Below are positions 1-12,660 of a stretch of DNA of 64,000 bases, in pieces. The stretch covers positions 35,136,645 through 35,200,644 of the forward strand of contig NC_057763.1 of the NCBI RefSeq assembly GCF_010389155.1, in the 5' to 3' direction. Both the position numbers and the translations under genes were made by a program. Source of the DNA: Erigeron canadensis. Lineage: Eukaryota > Streptophyta > Magnoliopsida > Asterales > Asteraceae. The notes beneath the pieces are model-generated. The model had not been told where the DNA came from. It did no database searches and was given only the letters and a program-made list of their open reading frames with translations. Each line of letters opens with the position of its first letter. Position 1 is the stretch's first letter.

Positions 1-273
1 GCAGCTCTTTTCGAAGTTCCGTTATCAATCCTTCCTTTTCCTGATATATCATACATAGTTAAAGAGCAGTTGAGCTATTTAGCATAAAACATGACAAGTT
101 CAGGATAATAATTTGTAGATGTTTGTAGAAAACATCAAATCATACCCATGTAAGGGCTTCAGACTGTGCTTTGAATGCTCGAAGTACGGAGCTGTACGCT
201 ATTTGTTCAAGATAATGAATCTGGGATTCCATCTCATGTTGCATCATTGCAAAAGTTGACGTGTCCAGGAACC
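1..273 (-). CDS. EMSY-like (EML) protein, ENT-domain exons (partial)
   Basis: Two exons on the minus strand read as part of the ENT domain of plant EMSY-like proteins, nuclear proteins that in the family pair ENT with a Tudor/Agenet-like domain and act in chromatin and immune regulation. The upstream exon (273 down to 146) encodes MESQIHYLEQIAYSSVLRAF followed by KAQSEALTW. The next exon (40 down to 1) continues EKEGLITELRKEL and runs off the window. The acceptor before 273 is TATATAG, the donor after 146 is GTATG, and the acceptor before 40 is ATATCAG. The two exons join in phase 0. Seen: splice sites and frame. Known: this helical, Leu/Arg-rich pattern is characteristic of EML ENT domains. 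The upstream exon begins in phase 1, so at least one earlier coding exon should lie to its right; I could not place it. The Agenet region lies outside the window. Confidence 0.8.
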
Positions 274-3200
274 CTATATAATTTTGTTGACAGAGGATTA
301 GAATAGTTAATAAACAAGCATGTATTCTATCAATCAATTAACTAGATTAGAGCTCAAATCCAGATGTATAAGATTCAAATTTTTGAGGGAATGCATTGTA
401 TTGAAACACAAGAAATGACAAATTATAGCGATCACATTTTATGCAATACTGGAACATATCATGATTAAACCACTCTACGAAATCAATGAAGAAAAAAATC
501 AAACCAATAATGTGAAACCGTACTACATTATCAGTGACCATTGGACTGTATATACTAGTATTGTGTTAGATATTGAGACATCATATAAAGCTGTTAGATT
601 CATCATACCCAACATACGGCAGATGATAAATCCATTCCATTATTGATGGATGATACACATATCATTTAAGAATTTCTACAACTTCTGATCTGAAAGCTAG
701 ATTAACTTTCCGTTGGGATATTGAAAGTAAAGGTAGAGAAGAAAATGAAGATATGTCGACAAACAAGATCTATCTGGCACAAAATAGGGAAAAACCAATT
801 TCAGTCAAGGTGCAGACTAGAATTGTACTTCCTCGTACCAATCTCATTCTTCCTCTACTTTTTGTCAGCCCAACCTCTCATTCTAACTTCCTTGTCTATT
901 ATAACATAACATAGTAATTTCTCCTCACATATCAAGCACATATATGAAGACATGAAACACGTAAAAGCATAAATCTTGGGGTGGGGGTGTGGATCCTCAT
1001 ATCTATAAAACCATAACAAATATACACAAACAACCTTATTTTAGTTCGCAAGTTTTTGCTATTTAACAAAGAAATACAGTAAATGTAAAAGTAAAACCAA
1101 GAGCTTTAGTAGAATAACAAAAAAGAACATATTCATACTACGGTATCTTACTAATTGTTCTTTTCTCTCTTAACTCTATCAAAATCTCCTTTTGTCTACA
1201 ATATTTAAACCACCATCTTTCCATTCATTAAACCCAAGTAATCTTGATCAAAATTTATGAAAGCTACTTTACTTGGATCTCTTTCCACATACCCAACCCC
1301 CTTTTTCCTCTCTATCAATTTTCATCTTAGCACTCTTGCTCCTCAAACGGACGTCAATGCTAGAAGCACTGCTAATTCTTCACACCATTATATTTCTTGG
1401 TTTACAGTTAATTCCCTTCTTCATCAAATGTCATTCCTACATAGAAATACAACATATGTAGTTTCACCTTCTTTCTACAGCATCCACTACTTGAATGACA
1501 TATTGTATCTCCTTAAATTCTTCGCATCTTATAAATGTGAATTACAATCCTCTGCAGGAATTACCATTAATAACTTCTTATCAAAAGTTCAGTTCTACTT
1601 CATATAGTCATGAACACCTGATCCATATACCCTCCCCCCCCCCCCCTATCAGCAACTAAGGCTGTTTCTGCCTTAGCCTAACGTCGCTCCTGGTATCCCT
1701 TTCTAAGATTGGTATAGTATGCTCTGCGTCTGCATCCTTAGTTGTTCTCTTGAGCTAGAAGATCTTGAAGGAACTTAAAGCTGTAGGAACTTCTACACTA
1801 AGACTCGGAAGGAGTACTTAGTAGCTCGGAAGGAGCTAACCAGCTCGGAAGGAGCTATGCTTCTTCATCTGATTTCCGATCTTGACGATGGAAAATAGAT
1901 GCAGAAACCCCCATGGTTTTGTCAGAAGATATATCACTTCATTTAATGGTGTTAGAAGACACCTCACCAAGCTAAATTTCCTTCTCCCATGTAATGTTGA
2001 ATGCAAAATCATAAAGGGTGTAATAGATTATAGTGAAATCAAAACCTTCATCCTAACCCTACTTACCTATGTGACCATCAATCCATCATTTCTTTTGTTC
2101 CTATTTCACTGCTAAGAAGTGGCCGTTTCTATTAACCAAAAGGAGCTGATCTAGAAGGCTAGATTCAATGTTGTGCTTCTAAACTTTTAATTGTGAAAAA
2201 AGGTACAAACAAACAACATATTGTGTTGTTTCCATGACAAAGATAAAGAAGATAAAGGGAAAAGCATATACAATGACTAACTTTTTAGCATAAGAACATA
2301 GTGCAAGTAAAGCATCATTCAATGGCATTTTCATAAACAGGAAAAAGGAAAGTCTGGTGAGGGGGGGTTTTGGATGTGCCATGTGAGCATGTGCATTTTT
2401 GGAAATGACAATAGTATAGAAATAGATTTAACTATGGTACAAGGACAGGCGGTAGTTGGTTAGGAGGTGTTTTGATGTGTACTGTTTCTTTGAAAAGGGT
2501 TATCGTGGCACTCAAAAATGTTATCAGATAACCGGGAGTTCTCTGAATCATAATGAGTAGCAACAACGTGATCAAAGCTGGAGGTAGTTGGATAACTTAA
2601 ACTAATCCTAAATATATTTTCTAACTGTGGTAGCTCTTTGCATCTCTCTGAACTTTAATCAAATCGGCTTGGAAAAAAAATCGAAGTAAACCAGATTCGA
2701 CAAACACATCAAACATTCAAACATGACAAGTTTCAACCTCCCTATGTTTTGAAAACGTAATCCAATTTCAATTACTACTTGTAGATAAAATCACGTAATC
2801 AAGAAACCATATATGCACTATTCAACACATGTCTGTATGCGTTTTTTTACAATATCTCAGTTCCGTGGAAGTATGTCAATAACAAAGTACCAATCTCTTC
2901 TTTCATTTATCCAATTGAAACCAAATTACACCGGTTCAGATTTGTTTCTTCTAATGAAATTATTCGAGCAGACAAAATCATCATCACCCACATACAAACA
3001 TTCAAAAAAAAAAAACAAACTCACATCTTACATAATATACGTACTTATCTTTTCAGGCATACCCTCGATACCCCTATTAACAAGCAACGCAGTAGAGAAA
3101 AATACATCGACTTTCGTCATTACACAAGCTAAATCTTCTCGCAAATACATCTAAATTCCAAAGACACAAAAAAATAGGGGGGGAGGAAACACCATGCAGA

Positions 3201-3592
3201 CTGAAAAAACTAATTTAGCTAAAAGTCAACTAATCACCCTAATTACAAAAAAATTAAAACTTGCAACTAACTAATAATTTGTAAAACCTGAATATTTTTC
3301 AAGCTCAAAACCCTAAAATAAGCTCAAAGCAGCCTAATTTATTATCTTTAAAAAACAAAAATAAGCTAAAAAATGCCTAAATTTATTATTCTTGGAGCAT
3401 ATAAACAAGTAAGCTATAAAAATGCCCAATTTCGAAATTTCAATTTTAGGTCAAACTAAACCTGAAAGCTCATGAAAAATATGCATACAGAAAAAATTAA
3501 GCACAACAATAGAATTCGGATACATACAGATAAATTAAATTGAAATTGAAACCCTAAAATAAGAATACATAAATAAACTCACCGATGCAATA
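274..3592 (-). other. Probable 5' introns of the EMSY-like gene; no other gene seen
   Basis: This stretch separates the first ENT exon from a possible leader exon at about 3.6 kb. It holds AT-rich sequence, a poly-C run near 1630-1647 and a short tandem repeat at 1801-1856. The open frames in it are short and have no recognisable composition or motif. An upstream coding exon of the EML gene must exist by phase but was not found by eye. Confidence 0.4.
1801..1856. repeat. Three-copy minisatellite with core CTCGGAAGGAG
   Basis: The core CTCGGAAGGAG occurs at 1804, 1825 and 1844. Two of the copies are set in a near-palindromic AGCTCGGAAGGAGCTA frame. It is flanked by related GAAGGAACTT-like sequence. 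No coding role is seen. Confidence 0.7.
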
Positions 3593-3650
3593 ATTAAAGA
3601 CCGGATCTTCTTCAAAAGAAACCCTAGATATTGGGACAAAAGGAACTGCT
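3593..3650 (-). other. Possible 5' UTR exon of the EMSY-like gene
   Basis: On the minus strand a TAGGGTTTC-rich leader ends at a good donor, ATCG|GTGAGT, with the exon edge at 3593. CTAGGGTTTC motifs are common in leaders of plant housekeeping genes. A CT/GA-rich region to its right (3.7-3.9 kb) could be the promoter. Assignment to the EML gene rests only on strand and proximity. Confidence 0.35.
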
Positions 3651-5501
3651 GATATATATGGTACTTATTATTAATAATGATAATAATGAAAATGATGTAA
3701 TGTTTGGAGTAACATTTAAAGAAAGAAATTTTGGGGGGTGGGAAGGGGACAATTTATTTATAATAAAAAATTTATGGCGGAAGGAAGGGTTTATATGAGA
3801 GAGGGAGCGGGGGAGGGGTGTGATTTGGATAGAAAGGCGGACATGAAATTCGGTTTTTGAATTGGATTTTGTTTGTCGATGTGGGTTCCGTTTTTATATA
3901 GGTTTGCGGTGATGACTTTAAAACATGGTTTTAATTACTCGATTATTAACAATATATATATATTTAATTTATTTTACATGATTTCATTATAAATAATTTT
4001 TTTTACTATACGAAACATGTGTTAATGAAAAAGTTTATGGTGTAAATGTAAAAGCACGTAAGGAAAAATATACACTATGGAATTTAGTGATTGAAAAAAT
4101 ATTTGGGTCTCATGTTGTTATTACTATTATTATTATGTTAACCGGATGCATAAGATAATAGTAACTTTTAAAACTCTAATACATATTTTTTAAGGAAAAA
4201 AAAAAAACTAAATAGTAATTTTAAACTTTGAGGTAGAGTTTCATAAGTTTTCAAATATTTTAATTGTTGAATATGTATGTTAAACAAATAAAGTTAATTC
4301 AACGGATGGATGCATCGTTGATTTTTCTCACAAGTTTTAAATTCGACTCGCTATAAGGACGGTCTAATTTTATGTGAATTTAATGTTAGTATTTACAGTT
4401 TCTTCTAATGATAATGATAGTGATATCGATACTTCGTTATTTCACACATCTTGGTTGGAAAGGTAATTGGGTATAGGATCCACCCTTAAAAGTATTCACA
4501 AAGAAGAGTCGGTAGTGATGATCGTTGATGAAAATGATTGGTAAAGATGATCTACGATATGAAGTCTCCATTTAGTCTTGAAGATACATATATATCTCTT
4601 AGTTACTAACTTACTATAGATACGCATATAAGTTACTTTTTTTTTTTTTTTTATCGATGATAAATCACCGGTCCCATATACTCCTACCTCAACCCCCCCA
4701 TAGCTCTCTATTAATGGTTAGTAATTTGGTCTATCGTTTGACCAAAGAAATAAGATCCAACGACTAACACTAGGCAACATGTGCTATACCAGATCGAATT
4801 ATATCTTTGTTAATCGAATAAATCATATTTAAAATGAATCGTACACTACTTAGCTCAATCATTATACCAATTTTTTAACTTAAGCATTTTATATTCATCT
4901 GAGATTTATATCTCATATTGAGCTAGCTAGTACTAAGAAGAGACTTCTTGTCTCTATTCTAAGCAAAGTCTTATATATTATTCATGTCAATTGTCAAAAA
5001 CTTAATTCGTTGGACACTTATAAGATAGTTAATTACCTAATTAAAAAGATTTTTAGTACGTGAAATCTCTTGGCAGCATCAAGGCGTCGAACCACTGGAA
5101 TACGTTGTTGATGGTAATCCTTTCCGTTCATTGCTGCCGTGTATAAAAAGTACGTTGTAAATTAAGATCACCAGCAATATAATTTAAGTTTAACATCAGA
5201 AATGACTCAAAAGAACAGTTACTATCCAAAAAGCTAGAACACCATATTAATTTCAACACAATATTCAAAGAGTCAAAAATACTAAAATAGACTATCAAGA
5301 ACGACAAATGAAATTCAAAAGAAAATCCACACGATTTGACAAGTAGCTAGGCTAAGTACTATTTGGGAATAAAAGGTAGAGATAACTTAACAAGCTAGTC
5401 TAATCAAGTATAATTACAGAAAAAAAGTATCCTATTAATTAATTAATTTGCATAATAGAAACCATATATATGCATATATATTATTAATTGTGGTGGATCG
5501 A
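3651..5501. other. AT-rich intergenic spacer
   Basis: Nothing codes here on either strand. It contains a poly-T run at about 4638-4651 and scattered microsatellite-like AT runs. The first 250 bases could be the promoter of the leftward EML gene. Confidence 0.5.
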
Positions 5502-6068
5502 TCACAAGCTTCTAGCCATCATTTCTTGAAATCTCCTGTAAGACTCCTGCTTTTCCAACATAAACTGTTGGTGACAATTTGCTATGAATTTGTCGGCAAG
5601 ACGATCTATCTCATTGCTCTCATCATTATTACTTATAACCAGCTGCTTGTTCTTCTGATCTTCAAGCCATTGGAGATATCCGGAGAGTTGGGAAGAAGAC
5701 TCTTGTGCTATCTCAGCATGATCCACATAATGCATAGTTTGTGATGTCACTGGGACTACATGCGACGACGAGCACCAATTGTAGTGCAACCTAAATGAAC
5801 CGAAGAACACATCATTGTTTTTGTTTTTTTTCCTTTTCAAGATAGACACTTGAAAGAAGTTGATATTATTCTTGAGATGCTTTTCTTTGAGGAGTAGTTC
5901 AATGACCAAGGACTTGGCCTTAGTGAAGGCGCTAGCAAACCGACATAGGTGCGAGAATATGAAGTCGCGGATTAGAGTAGTTTTGAATTTGATGGCCATG
6001 TTCAAAGAAGAACAAGAAGAAGATGGTGAATGTATTCTCATGGTGAGAAAATGAGATGTGGTGGCCAT
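5502..6068 (-). CDS. DUF761 (cotton-fibre-expressed type) protein, 188 aa
   Basis: Single-exon gene of 188 codons. The C-terminal 35 residues, starting IDRLADKFIANCHQQFMLEK and ending EMMARSL, match the plant DUF761 motif: a helical Asp-Arg-Leu-Ala-Asp-Lys-Phe-Ile segment, then a Glu-rich segment ending in a Met-Leu/Ala-Arg-Ser tail. The middle is basic and low in complexity (KRKKNKNND). Family members are small plant proteins of uncertain function induced by stress or during fibre and vascular development. The first ATG at 6068 is used because a TATA box lies about 50 bases upstream. A second Met at residue 24 (5999) begins the MAIKFKTTLI segment usual at the N terminus of this family and could be the true start. 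There is no intron, which suits the family. Confidence 0.8.
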   Translation of the reverse strand: MATTSHFLTMRIHSPSSSCSSLNMAIKFKTTLIRDFIFSHLCRFASAFTKAKSLVIELLLKEKHLKNNINFFQVSILKRKKNKNNDVFFGSFRLHYNWCSSSHVVPVTSQTMHYVDHAEIAQESSSQLSGYLQWLEDQKNKQLVISNNDESNEIDRLADKFIANCHQQFMLEKQESYRRFQEMMARSL

Positions 6069-6118
6069 TTCTTTTTTCTTTTGTGTAGGACTAGTCTTTG
6101 AAACAAGTGGTATACATG

Positions 6119-6126
6119 TATATATA
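6119..6126 (-). promoter_or_regulatory. TATA box of the DUF761 gene
   Basis: TATATATA lies about 50 bases upstream of the first ATG, so a start site near 6090 would give a very short leader. No other core element was identified. Confidence 0.5.
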
Positions 6127-7299
6127 CAAGGGATCGATGATACTACTAATTAATTTCAGAAAGACAGTGTGTCTTTGGATATTTTATTGTACAAGCTAGT
6201 CTTAATTACATGTATAATTCTTGCCAAAATGCTACCGGGAGTTGGTAATTCAAATGAAAGTTAGGAACCACTTTTACGGATTTTCAAGTATTGCTTTATT
6301 CTTAACTTTTCCTTTTAAACTCCTTTTGTGTTTCTCTTGGGTTTCTAAATGTTATCTTGGTGACAACGATCGACTAGTTTAATAATACCACTCTATGTCT
6401 AAAAGGTAAACTTTGGATGATATTATAAAGATTGATTATTTTGTATTAAATTAATTTTATCTTAAATATGTCAACGGAGGACAGAAATATTACAATTTCA
6501 CACGTAAACGGGCGACAAAATCTTCATTTAATTAGGTGTTTTTTTAGTTACGAAAAATATCTACGAAACATAAGGTGGTGGCTTACTCATATAGATTTAG
6601 GTGTTATTATTTACATATTAAACCTTTGAATTTTATAAACATACATAACTCCTGAATTTTACATAAACTCCCTTGAATTTTACATACCCCTTTTTACCTA
6701 AGATAGGTATTACTTACCTAACATTTCTCCTTAATAATTTAATACATTCAGTCAAATTTTATGTTTTTCTTTTACTTAATAAACAAATTTTACCACCTAT
6801 TACCTATTTTTTACTTAATACATATAAACATTAATTATACATTCAGTCAATTAATGCACTCAATTTTTAATGACTTAAAAAAACGAATCATTAAACTCTA
6901 AAGGTGAAAACAAAATTCAAATATCTCTTAGAGATGTTTAACTCATCCTTTCTTCTTTTTTTTTTATCTCTGTCACAGTCTCACTCACTCTCTCCCTATG
7001 AACAAGGACCCCCCCCCCCTTTTTTAGGGCCACGACATCTTCAAACAGCCATATGGAATGGTGAGAAGGTGATCATCGCCAAAACAAAGACGTTCTACCA
7101 CAAAAGCCTTCCCACCCATGTGGTACCGACTACTCGGAGCGTATTCTAATAGGGTACTAGAACCCTTCCAGAGGGCTCCAACCTACCTTATGGTCACCCA
7201 TTATAACTTCGAGCTACTTGTAAAACAAATGATTGTTTTGAGATTAGTTAACTCATAAAACATATTAGATATTAGGATAAATGGAGAAAAGAATATCAT
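6127..7299. other. Intergenic AT-rich spacer
   Basis: No gene recognised. It includes a poly-C/poly-T patch near 7009-7027. The 81-codon frame at 6904-7149 has unremarkable composition and no family resemblance. Confidence 0.5.
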
Positions 7300-7710
7300 T
7301 CTAAAAATATTCGAAATTGACTTGGTATTAGTCGAGTTGAGCTCGAGCCTCAATATACCCTACTCGAAAAGCTTGCGAACTTAATTGAGCTTGTGCATTT
7401 TTACAATTTTACCCTTGAATATTATATATATTTACATAATTACTATCATACCGAGTCGAGCTTAATCGAGTTGAGCATTAAATTGTCGAGCTTATAGGAC
7501 TAGTTTGAATAATAATATAGTTTAATTCTTAATCAAGTCGAGTTGAATCGAGCTCGAAAGTGTCGACTCATAAGGCGAGCTCGAGCTTAACTATAAAGGC
7601 TCGGTTGAGCTCGAGTCGAGTTTTAAGCTTCGAGTTTTACAATCGAGTCGAGCTCGATCTTGACATTGTGTCGGTTTGACTCAGCACGATTACATCCCTA
7701 AATATGAGAA
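7300..7710. repeat. Repeat rich in GAGCTCGAG/TCGAGTCGAG words
   Basis: Palindromic words such as CGAGCTCGA and TCGAGTTGAGC occur about a dozen times in both orientations, ending at GCACGATTACATCCC. This looks like a degenerate non-autonomous DNA transposon of the kind made of inverted CTCGAG-type subrepeats. I found no clean TSD, so the ends are approximate. Confidence 0.45.
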
Positions 7711-7879
7711 GTATTACTTTCTACAATTACATCATTAAATGACATATAAAATAAAAATATTTATGACTTTATAAAAGTAATCCAATAGATCTAAAACATT
7801 TTCAAATTTATTTAAAAGTTATTACATATCCATTAATAGTATTTAGGTTTTTTTCCTATAATATTTTAGAGCCTAGCTA

Positions 7880-8580
7880 CAAGGTGTTCATCGATTTGGT
7901 TTTCGGTTATTCGGACTATTTGGTTCAGGTTTTTCGGTTTTTTTTATTTTTGTTTTTCAATACCAAAACCTAATTCAAAATGAAAAAACCAAACCAAAAA
8001 CCAAATTAGAATTTGGTTCGGTTTCGGTTTAAAACCAGAAAAACCAAATATGAAAAACATAAATCAACAATTTTTGTTTGTCTAGGTTGTGTTTCAACCA
8101 AAATAATTTCAATTTTCACCGAAATAGTAAATTTAGACTTCAAGTACAATATAGATAAATAAATAATATAACTGAAACAACTAAACTCTTATTTGTTATC
8201 TTTATTAAAAAAATTTTATCAAGTCTTACATTGTTTGTCAATTGAATTATTCTAATTTCAGAAGAAATCAATATAATAAACAAATAGAAAACAAAATTAA
8301 AAAACACATTATCATAAACCCATAACCAAACACAAAAAAATATATATGTATTAAATATTTTTGATAATACATAAAAGGAATATAAGTTATTCGGTTTTTT
8401 CGCTTTAACTAAATTCATTATCATAAACCCATAACCAAACCAAAACCAAATATATAATTCGGTTTCGGCTACAAACCAAACCCAAAACCTAATTCAAAAA
8501 CGGTTTGGTTTTTTATTTTATTTTTTAAACGGTTCAGTTTACTATTTAACCGTTTAAAAACCAAACCACAAACACCCCTA
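7880..8580. mobile_element. hAT-type MITE with 8-bp TSD
   Basis: A 701 bp element flanked by a perfect 8 bp duplication, CCTAGCTA, at 7872-7879 and 8581-8588. The ends are CAAGGTGTT on the left and AACACCCCTA on the right, an imperfect terminal inverted repeat (TIR) of hAT style. Inside, GGTTT/CGGTTT words on one arm face AAACC words on the other, making a long imperfect palindrome. No transposase is present. Confidence 0.75.
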
Positions 8581-8935
8581 CCTAGCTAGCTAATATGTAA
8601 TTGTGTTTATTACATACTACAACTACATATAAATATATATGGATGACACATCAAGATTACGCTTTTCCATTGAGCAAAAGTTGTAAAGAGAAACGTGATG
8701 CAAGTGTTCACATGTGGCTTCTCTAACCAATAATTTAGTGATGTGTACACATGTTTAGTTGGCATATTTACTGGGAATCTTTTGGTTTAAAAAATTACGA
8801 ACACGGAACATCACGAAGTCTTTATCACGGAGTATTTTAAAAATAACGGCATAAACAACCATTTTCACAATAATTTCCCTGCTGTCAAAGTTTTTGACAT
8901 GAGAACTTCGTAGAATTGATCTTTAGTTAATAACA

Positions 8936-8970
8936 CTAGTTTTACACCCGTGTTTGACACACATGTTATT
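8936..8970 (-). mobile_element. Possible Helitron 3' terminus
   Basis: On the minus strand a short GC-containing hairpin (GTGTCAAACAC, followed by GGGTGTAAAA) leads to CTAG followed by T, the arrangement of Helitron 3' ends. The 5' end would lie to the right; no convincing TC terminus was placed. TAGTTTTACACCC recurs at about 9066-9078, hinting at a second copy. Confidence 0.35.
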
Positions 8971-9069
8971 ATCTTTATTAAATATGTAAGTTAAATATGT
9001 TAAAACAGTTAAATAGTTTAGTATAAATCTATTAAAGACATTGAAGTACAGGCATTGAGTTAAATAGTT

Positions 9070-9750
9070 TTACACCCGGTTCGGTTTGGTTTGGTTTGGT
9101 TTTTGACTAAAACCGAAACCAAACCGTTATAATTCGGTTTTTTAAAACTAAAACCATTGGGTTTCGGTTTTTTTGGTTTGCGTCTTTTTCGGTTCGGTTT
9201 TTCGGTTTTAGTCGGGTTTTAACCACTTGTGGTTTGGGTCAAATTGAGCTTCAAAAGTTTATAAGTTTATACCCTATAATTACACCTTAATTAATTTCAA
9301 CAAGTTTACAAAACAATATTAGTAACAATAACACTACAACAATGACAATAAATCCATAAAAGTAAGTTGTACAAATTTCAAACAAATTATATATATAACT
9401 ATTTATATTTTTTACGCGTTGTTTAACTATACAATTATTAAAACAAATTAATTTTGTTGTGTATTTTCACTTAAAACATATAAATGATATTATTATATAC
9501 ACCTAAAAATAAAAATATAATAACATATTTATCAAAAATTATTAATAAAATGATATAACAATAAAATAAAGTAAAAATATATATTTTTTGATTCAGTTCG
9601 GTTTTTCATTAGAAACCAAAACCGAACCACAACTTTCGGTTTTTAAAAAACCAAAACCAATGGTTTTTGGTTTTTTCGGTTTTCGATTTTTTCGGTTCGG
9701 TTTCTCGGTTTTCATGGTCTTTTCGGTTAGCGGTTCGGTTTTTGCTCACC
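9070..9750. repeat. Second CGGTTT/AAACCG palindromic element
   Basis: Similar in style to the hAT MITE at 7880. CGGTTTGG words dominate the left end and TTCGGTTTT words the right end, which closes with GCTCACCCCTA. The left terminus does not match the right, so it looks truncated or rearranged and no TSD was found. Confidence 0.5.
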
Positions 9751-10149
9751 CCTAATTAATGTTACCAAAATATTTATCACTTTAACAATACAATATAATC
9801 AATTTAAAAAAGAACGTATGTAACCTCTTTAAAATAAAAAGTCTATGCATAAAAACCTTTGTTATAAATGTTAAGTCTCAAAGCCATACATGCTAAATCT
9901 ATTTAGTACAGAATTTTTAAAAGAAAACGTAATTATCAATTATCAATAATTGATATTTTAAAATGATATAAGATTTATTTTATGGCACTATAAAATGTAA
10001 AAGCTTTTCTCTTCATTTTAATGTATCATATTTTTCAACAACAAAATGAAAACTAAATCTATCATTCAATAAGATGAAAAATGTAATATGGTTTAGTATC
10101 ACTCATATTTCTCCGTCAGATTTTATTATGTTATAAATATGTTGTTATT
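9751..10149. other. AT-rich spacer, nothing recognised
   Basis: No coding frame, inverted repeat or terminal motif was identified in this stretch. Confidence 0.4.
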
Positions 10150-10660
10150 CATGTTTTTTATATGTTGGTGGGTTAAATGGTTTGATGAATTGCTTTTAGC
10201 CTTTCAGGTTATATGAGTTGTGGGTTCATGAATTGATTTCAAGTAAATGAGTTGTGGGTTATCGGATCAAATGAGTCAGTGGGTAAACTTATTAAAAAAT
10301 ATTTGTAAATTTAAAATATTTTTGGGTTGACGAGTTGACCTGTTAATCCAAAAGGTCAACCGGACAACGATCAAAAAAAAAAAACAAGTTGGCGGGTTGC
10401 AGGGTCGGGATTTCACAACCTTAACCCAATTTACCAAGGTCGGTTTCAAGTCGAATTTTGGATAAGGTCAAATATTGACAATTTTAATATATATCACATT
10501 CACTCAATATATGTTATACCAAAAAATGTAAATTATTTGTTATCTTAATATTATGCCTGATTTCATTATAAACTTCATTTTGATATATTATAAAACATGT
10601 ACTTTACACAATATGTGATACTGTACTCCAAGTCACTGACTAAGTATTAATCTAAATATG
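10150..10660 (+). repeat. Dispersed repeat, copy A
   Basis: Shares order and words with 13590-14200: GGGTTGACGAGTTGA, then AAAAGGTCAACC, TTTCACAACC, TTGACAATTTTAATATATAT, a TTATGYYTKATTTCAT block and a final AAGTATTAATCTA. Copy A lies left of the solo LTR and copy B right of it, in direct orientation. The element class is unknown. Confidence 0.6.
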
Positions 10661-11398
10661 AACGATACGCAAGATGGTTAATGATTTATCAAAAAATTTA
10701 GATTTTGAGTTCAATCAAATTTAAAAATATTGCTTATAAAACTTTACTTATGAGAATGGGTGACAATGGTCCCTTTGATCAACCGTCGGCTTTAATATTT
10801 ATAATGCACGGGTAAATAACTTTGTATAGATCAATGTAACACCCCGATCTAGGCTCGAAATGTTACTGAAAAAATATAGCGTATGCATGGGATTATCGTA
10901 GAACATGAACTATATGAATAAAAGAAAAGAATTCGGTGAATCCAACATCATTAATCAAGTACCAAAAGCATAAAATAGGGCAAATGAATCCTGGATCCAT
11001 GTAAGTCCAATCCCAAGTCCTGGTGCAAGCATCAATCACCCATCACGTCTTGGATTCACAAGATTACCTGAAAAATGTACTAAACAAGGTCAACACTACG
11101 TTGGTGAGTTCGTAAAAGAGAATGACAAGGATCTAATGCCAAAGCCATTCACAATATGAACAACGATAATAAGCAAGGAACACATTTACAGTAAGTCCTC
11201 AAAGGGCACAAGTACTAAATCCAGGTTGGCTCATAGCGCAACTAGTCCCACAAGTATCCATTGCATAAACTATACAATAGTTATAACACGTATAGTGCAC
11301 AAGAACACAAAATATCGACATCAATAAGTATCCACTAAGTTCTAAAAAGTCAAACATGTTCATCGATGTCCCTCAATTATTCCCATGTCATTCAATTG

Positions 11399-11535
11399 TC
11401 GTCAAGTACGTATCGTACCCGTTCATTGTCATCAAGTACGTATAGCACCCGTTAGTTGCACATGCACATATTGTCCCTAAATTGTCCTCTTATTGTCATC
11501 AAGTACTGAAAATACCCGTTTGTATTGTCATGCAC
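11399..11535 (+). repeat. Three short direct repeats inside the solo LTR
   Basis: TCATCAAGTACGTATCGTAC, TCATCAAGTACGTATAGCAC and TCATCAAGTACTGAAAATAC, each followed by CCGTT, recur at about 11399, 11429 and 11496. GCACATATTGTCCCT-type words recur nearby and again near 11984. Confidence 0.6.
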
Positions 11536-12583
11536 CTCATTGTACTCAATTGCACATAAGTTGTTCATCCATGACCATCAATGTCCACACATAACCAAAA
11601 ACACCATGTGTATATACTTCGTACAATATTACCTTTGAAAGGCCTTTGATGCTTATATATAGGGTCACCCGCAGCCTTCCCACTACATCTCCAACCTTCC
11701 AAGGCATTACCGTCCTCCATATATACACAACTAACCTATGACAACTCAACATACATATACAATAACCATACAACAATTCACATAATTGCACATCCACAAA
11801 CCGTTACACAACATGTAAATCCATAATCAATCAATGTCTTCGTAACAACTATATACCTCAATGAACCTCACACGTGTATTCACATAATGAACTACATCAA
11901 GATATTTAGAATACGCATAGTAAGCAAGAACAAGTAATAATGATATCAACAATTGTCCTAACAAGTCCTATGTTTTCACGCATGTACATATTGTCCCTCA
12001 ACTGTCCTCTTGTCCTCCATAATGTCGTCACCAAGAGACTCAAACATATGCACAATCAAGTCATGTCCTCAATCAAGAAAATCAAGCGTATGCACAATTG
12101 AACTATGTCATAAATCAAAGCAAACATATAATTGCACACTTAAACAACTCAACACACAAAAGTTGTACACTTTTCATCCTGAATCTCAATTGAGTACGGA
12201 GCTACGAAACTCACCTTGATTTCCAAGCAAAGCGATAAGTTAATATCGAGCTATAAAAGTTCAACGATTGCCACGTGTCTACAACCTAACAATGTACATC
12301 ACAATACAATCAATTTCAACTTTAACAACCCTAAACGAGTTGGTCTAGTAAGTTCAAGTCAAGTCACAAACCCACAAATGCTTCAATGCCTTTCCCGGGT
12401 ATGAACAAGACACTTGACTCGATATTTTTAGAAATGTAGGAAGATTCAACCTAAAAGGATTTTACCATGAGAAAGTAGATTCTCTCACGATTCTAACGAT
12501 AGGTCATATGACTCGATTGGACTTAGGGATCAAAAGTTATAAGCGTTTGAAAACTACCAAGGAAGAAACATGCAGGTGTTGTG

Positions 12584-12660
12584 CCGCAACTACATGATTG
12601 CGCCGCAATAAAAGGTGCAGAAAATCTAGTTGCGCCGCAACTAGTTGTTGCCCTGCAATG
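12584..12660. repeat. Clustered palindromic TTGCGCCGCAA words
   Basis: Four variants of TTGTGCCGCAAC, TTGCGCCGCAA, GTTGCGCCGCAAC and TTGCCCTGCAA lie within about 80 bases of otherwise AT-rich DNA, forming small hairpins and GC-rich islands with CpG sites inside the solo LTR. Confidence 0.55.

Noticed and set aside
1257..1607. 116-codon open frame on the plus strand
   Set aside because: AT-rich, Ser/Tyr/Phe-heavy composition with no motif, no splice or promoter context and no family resemblance.
8200..8430. 94-codon hydrophobic frame on the minus strand at 8140-8424
   Set aside because: Falls inside the hAT MITE and is made of AT-rich filler codons.
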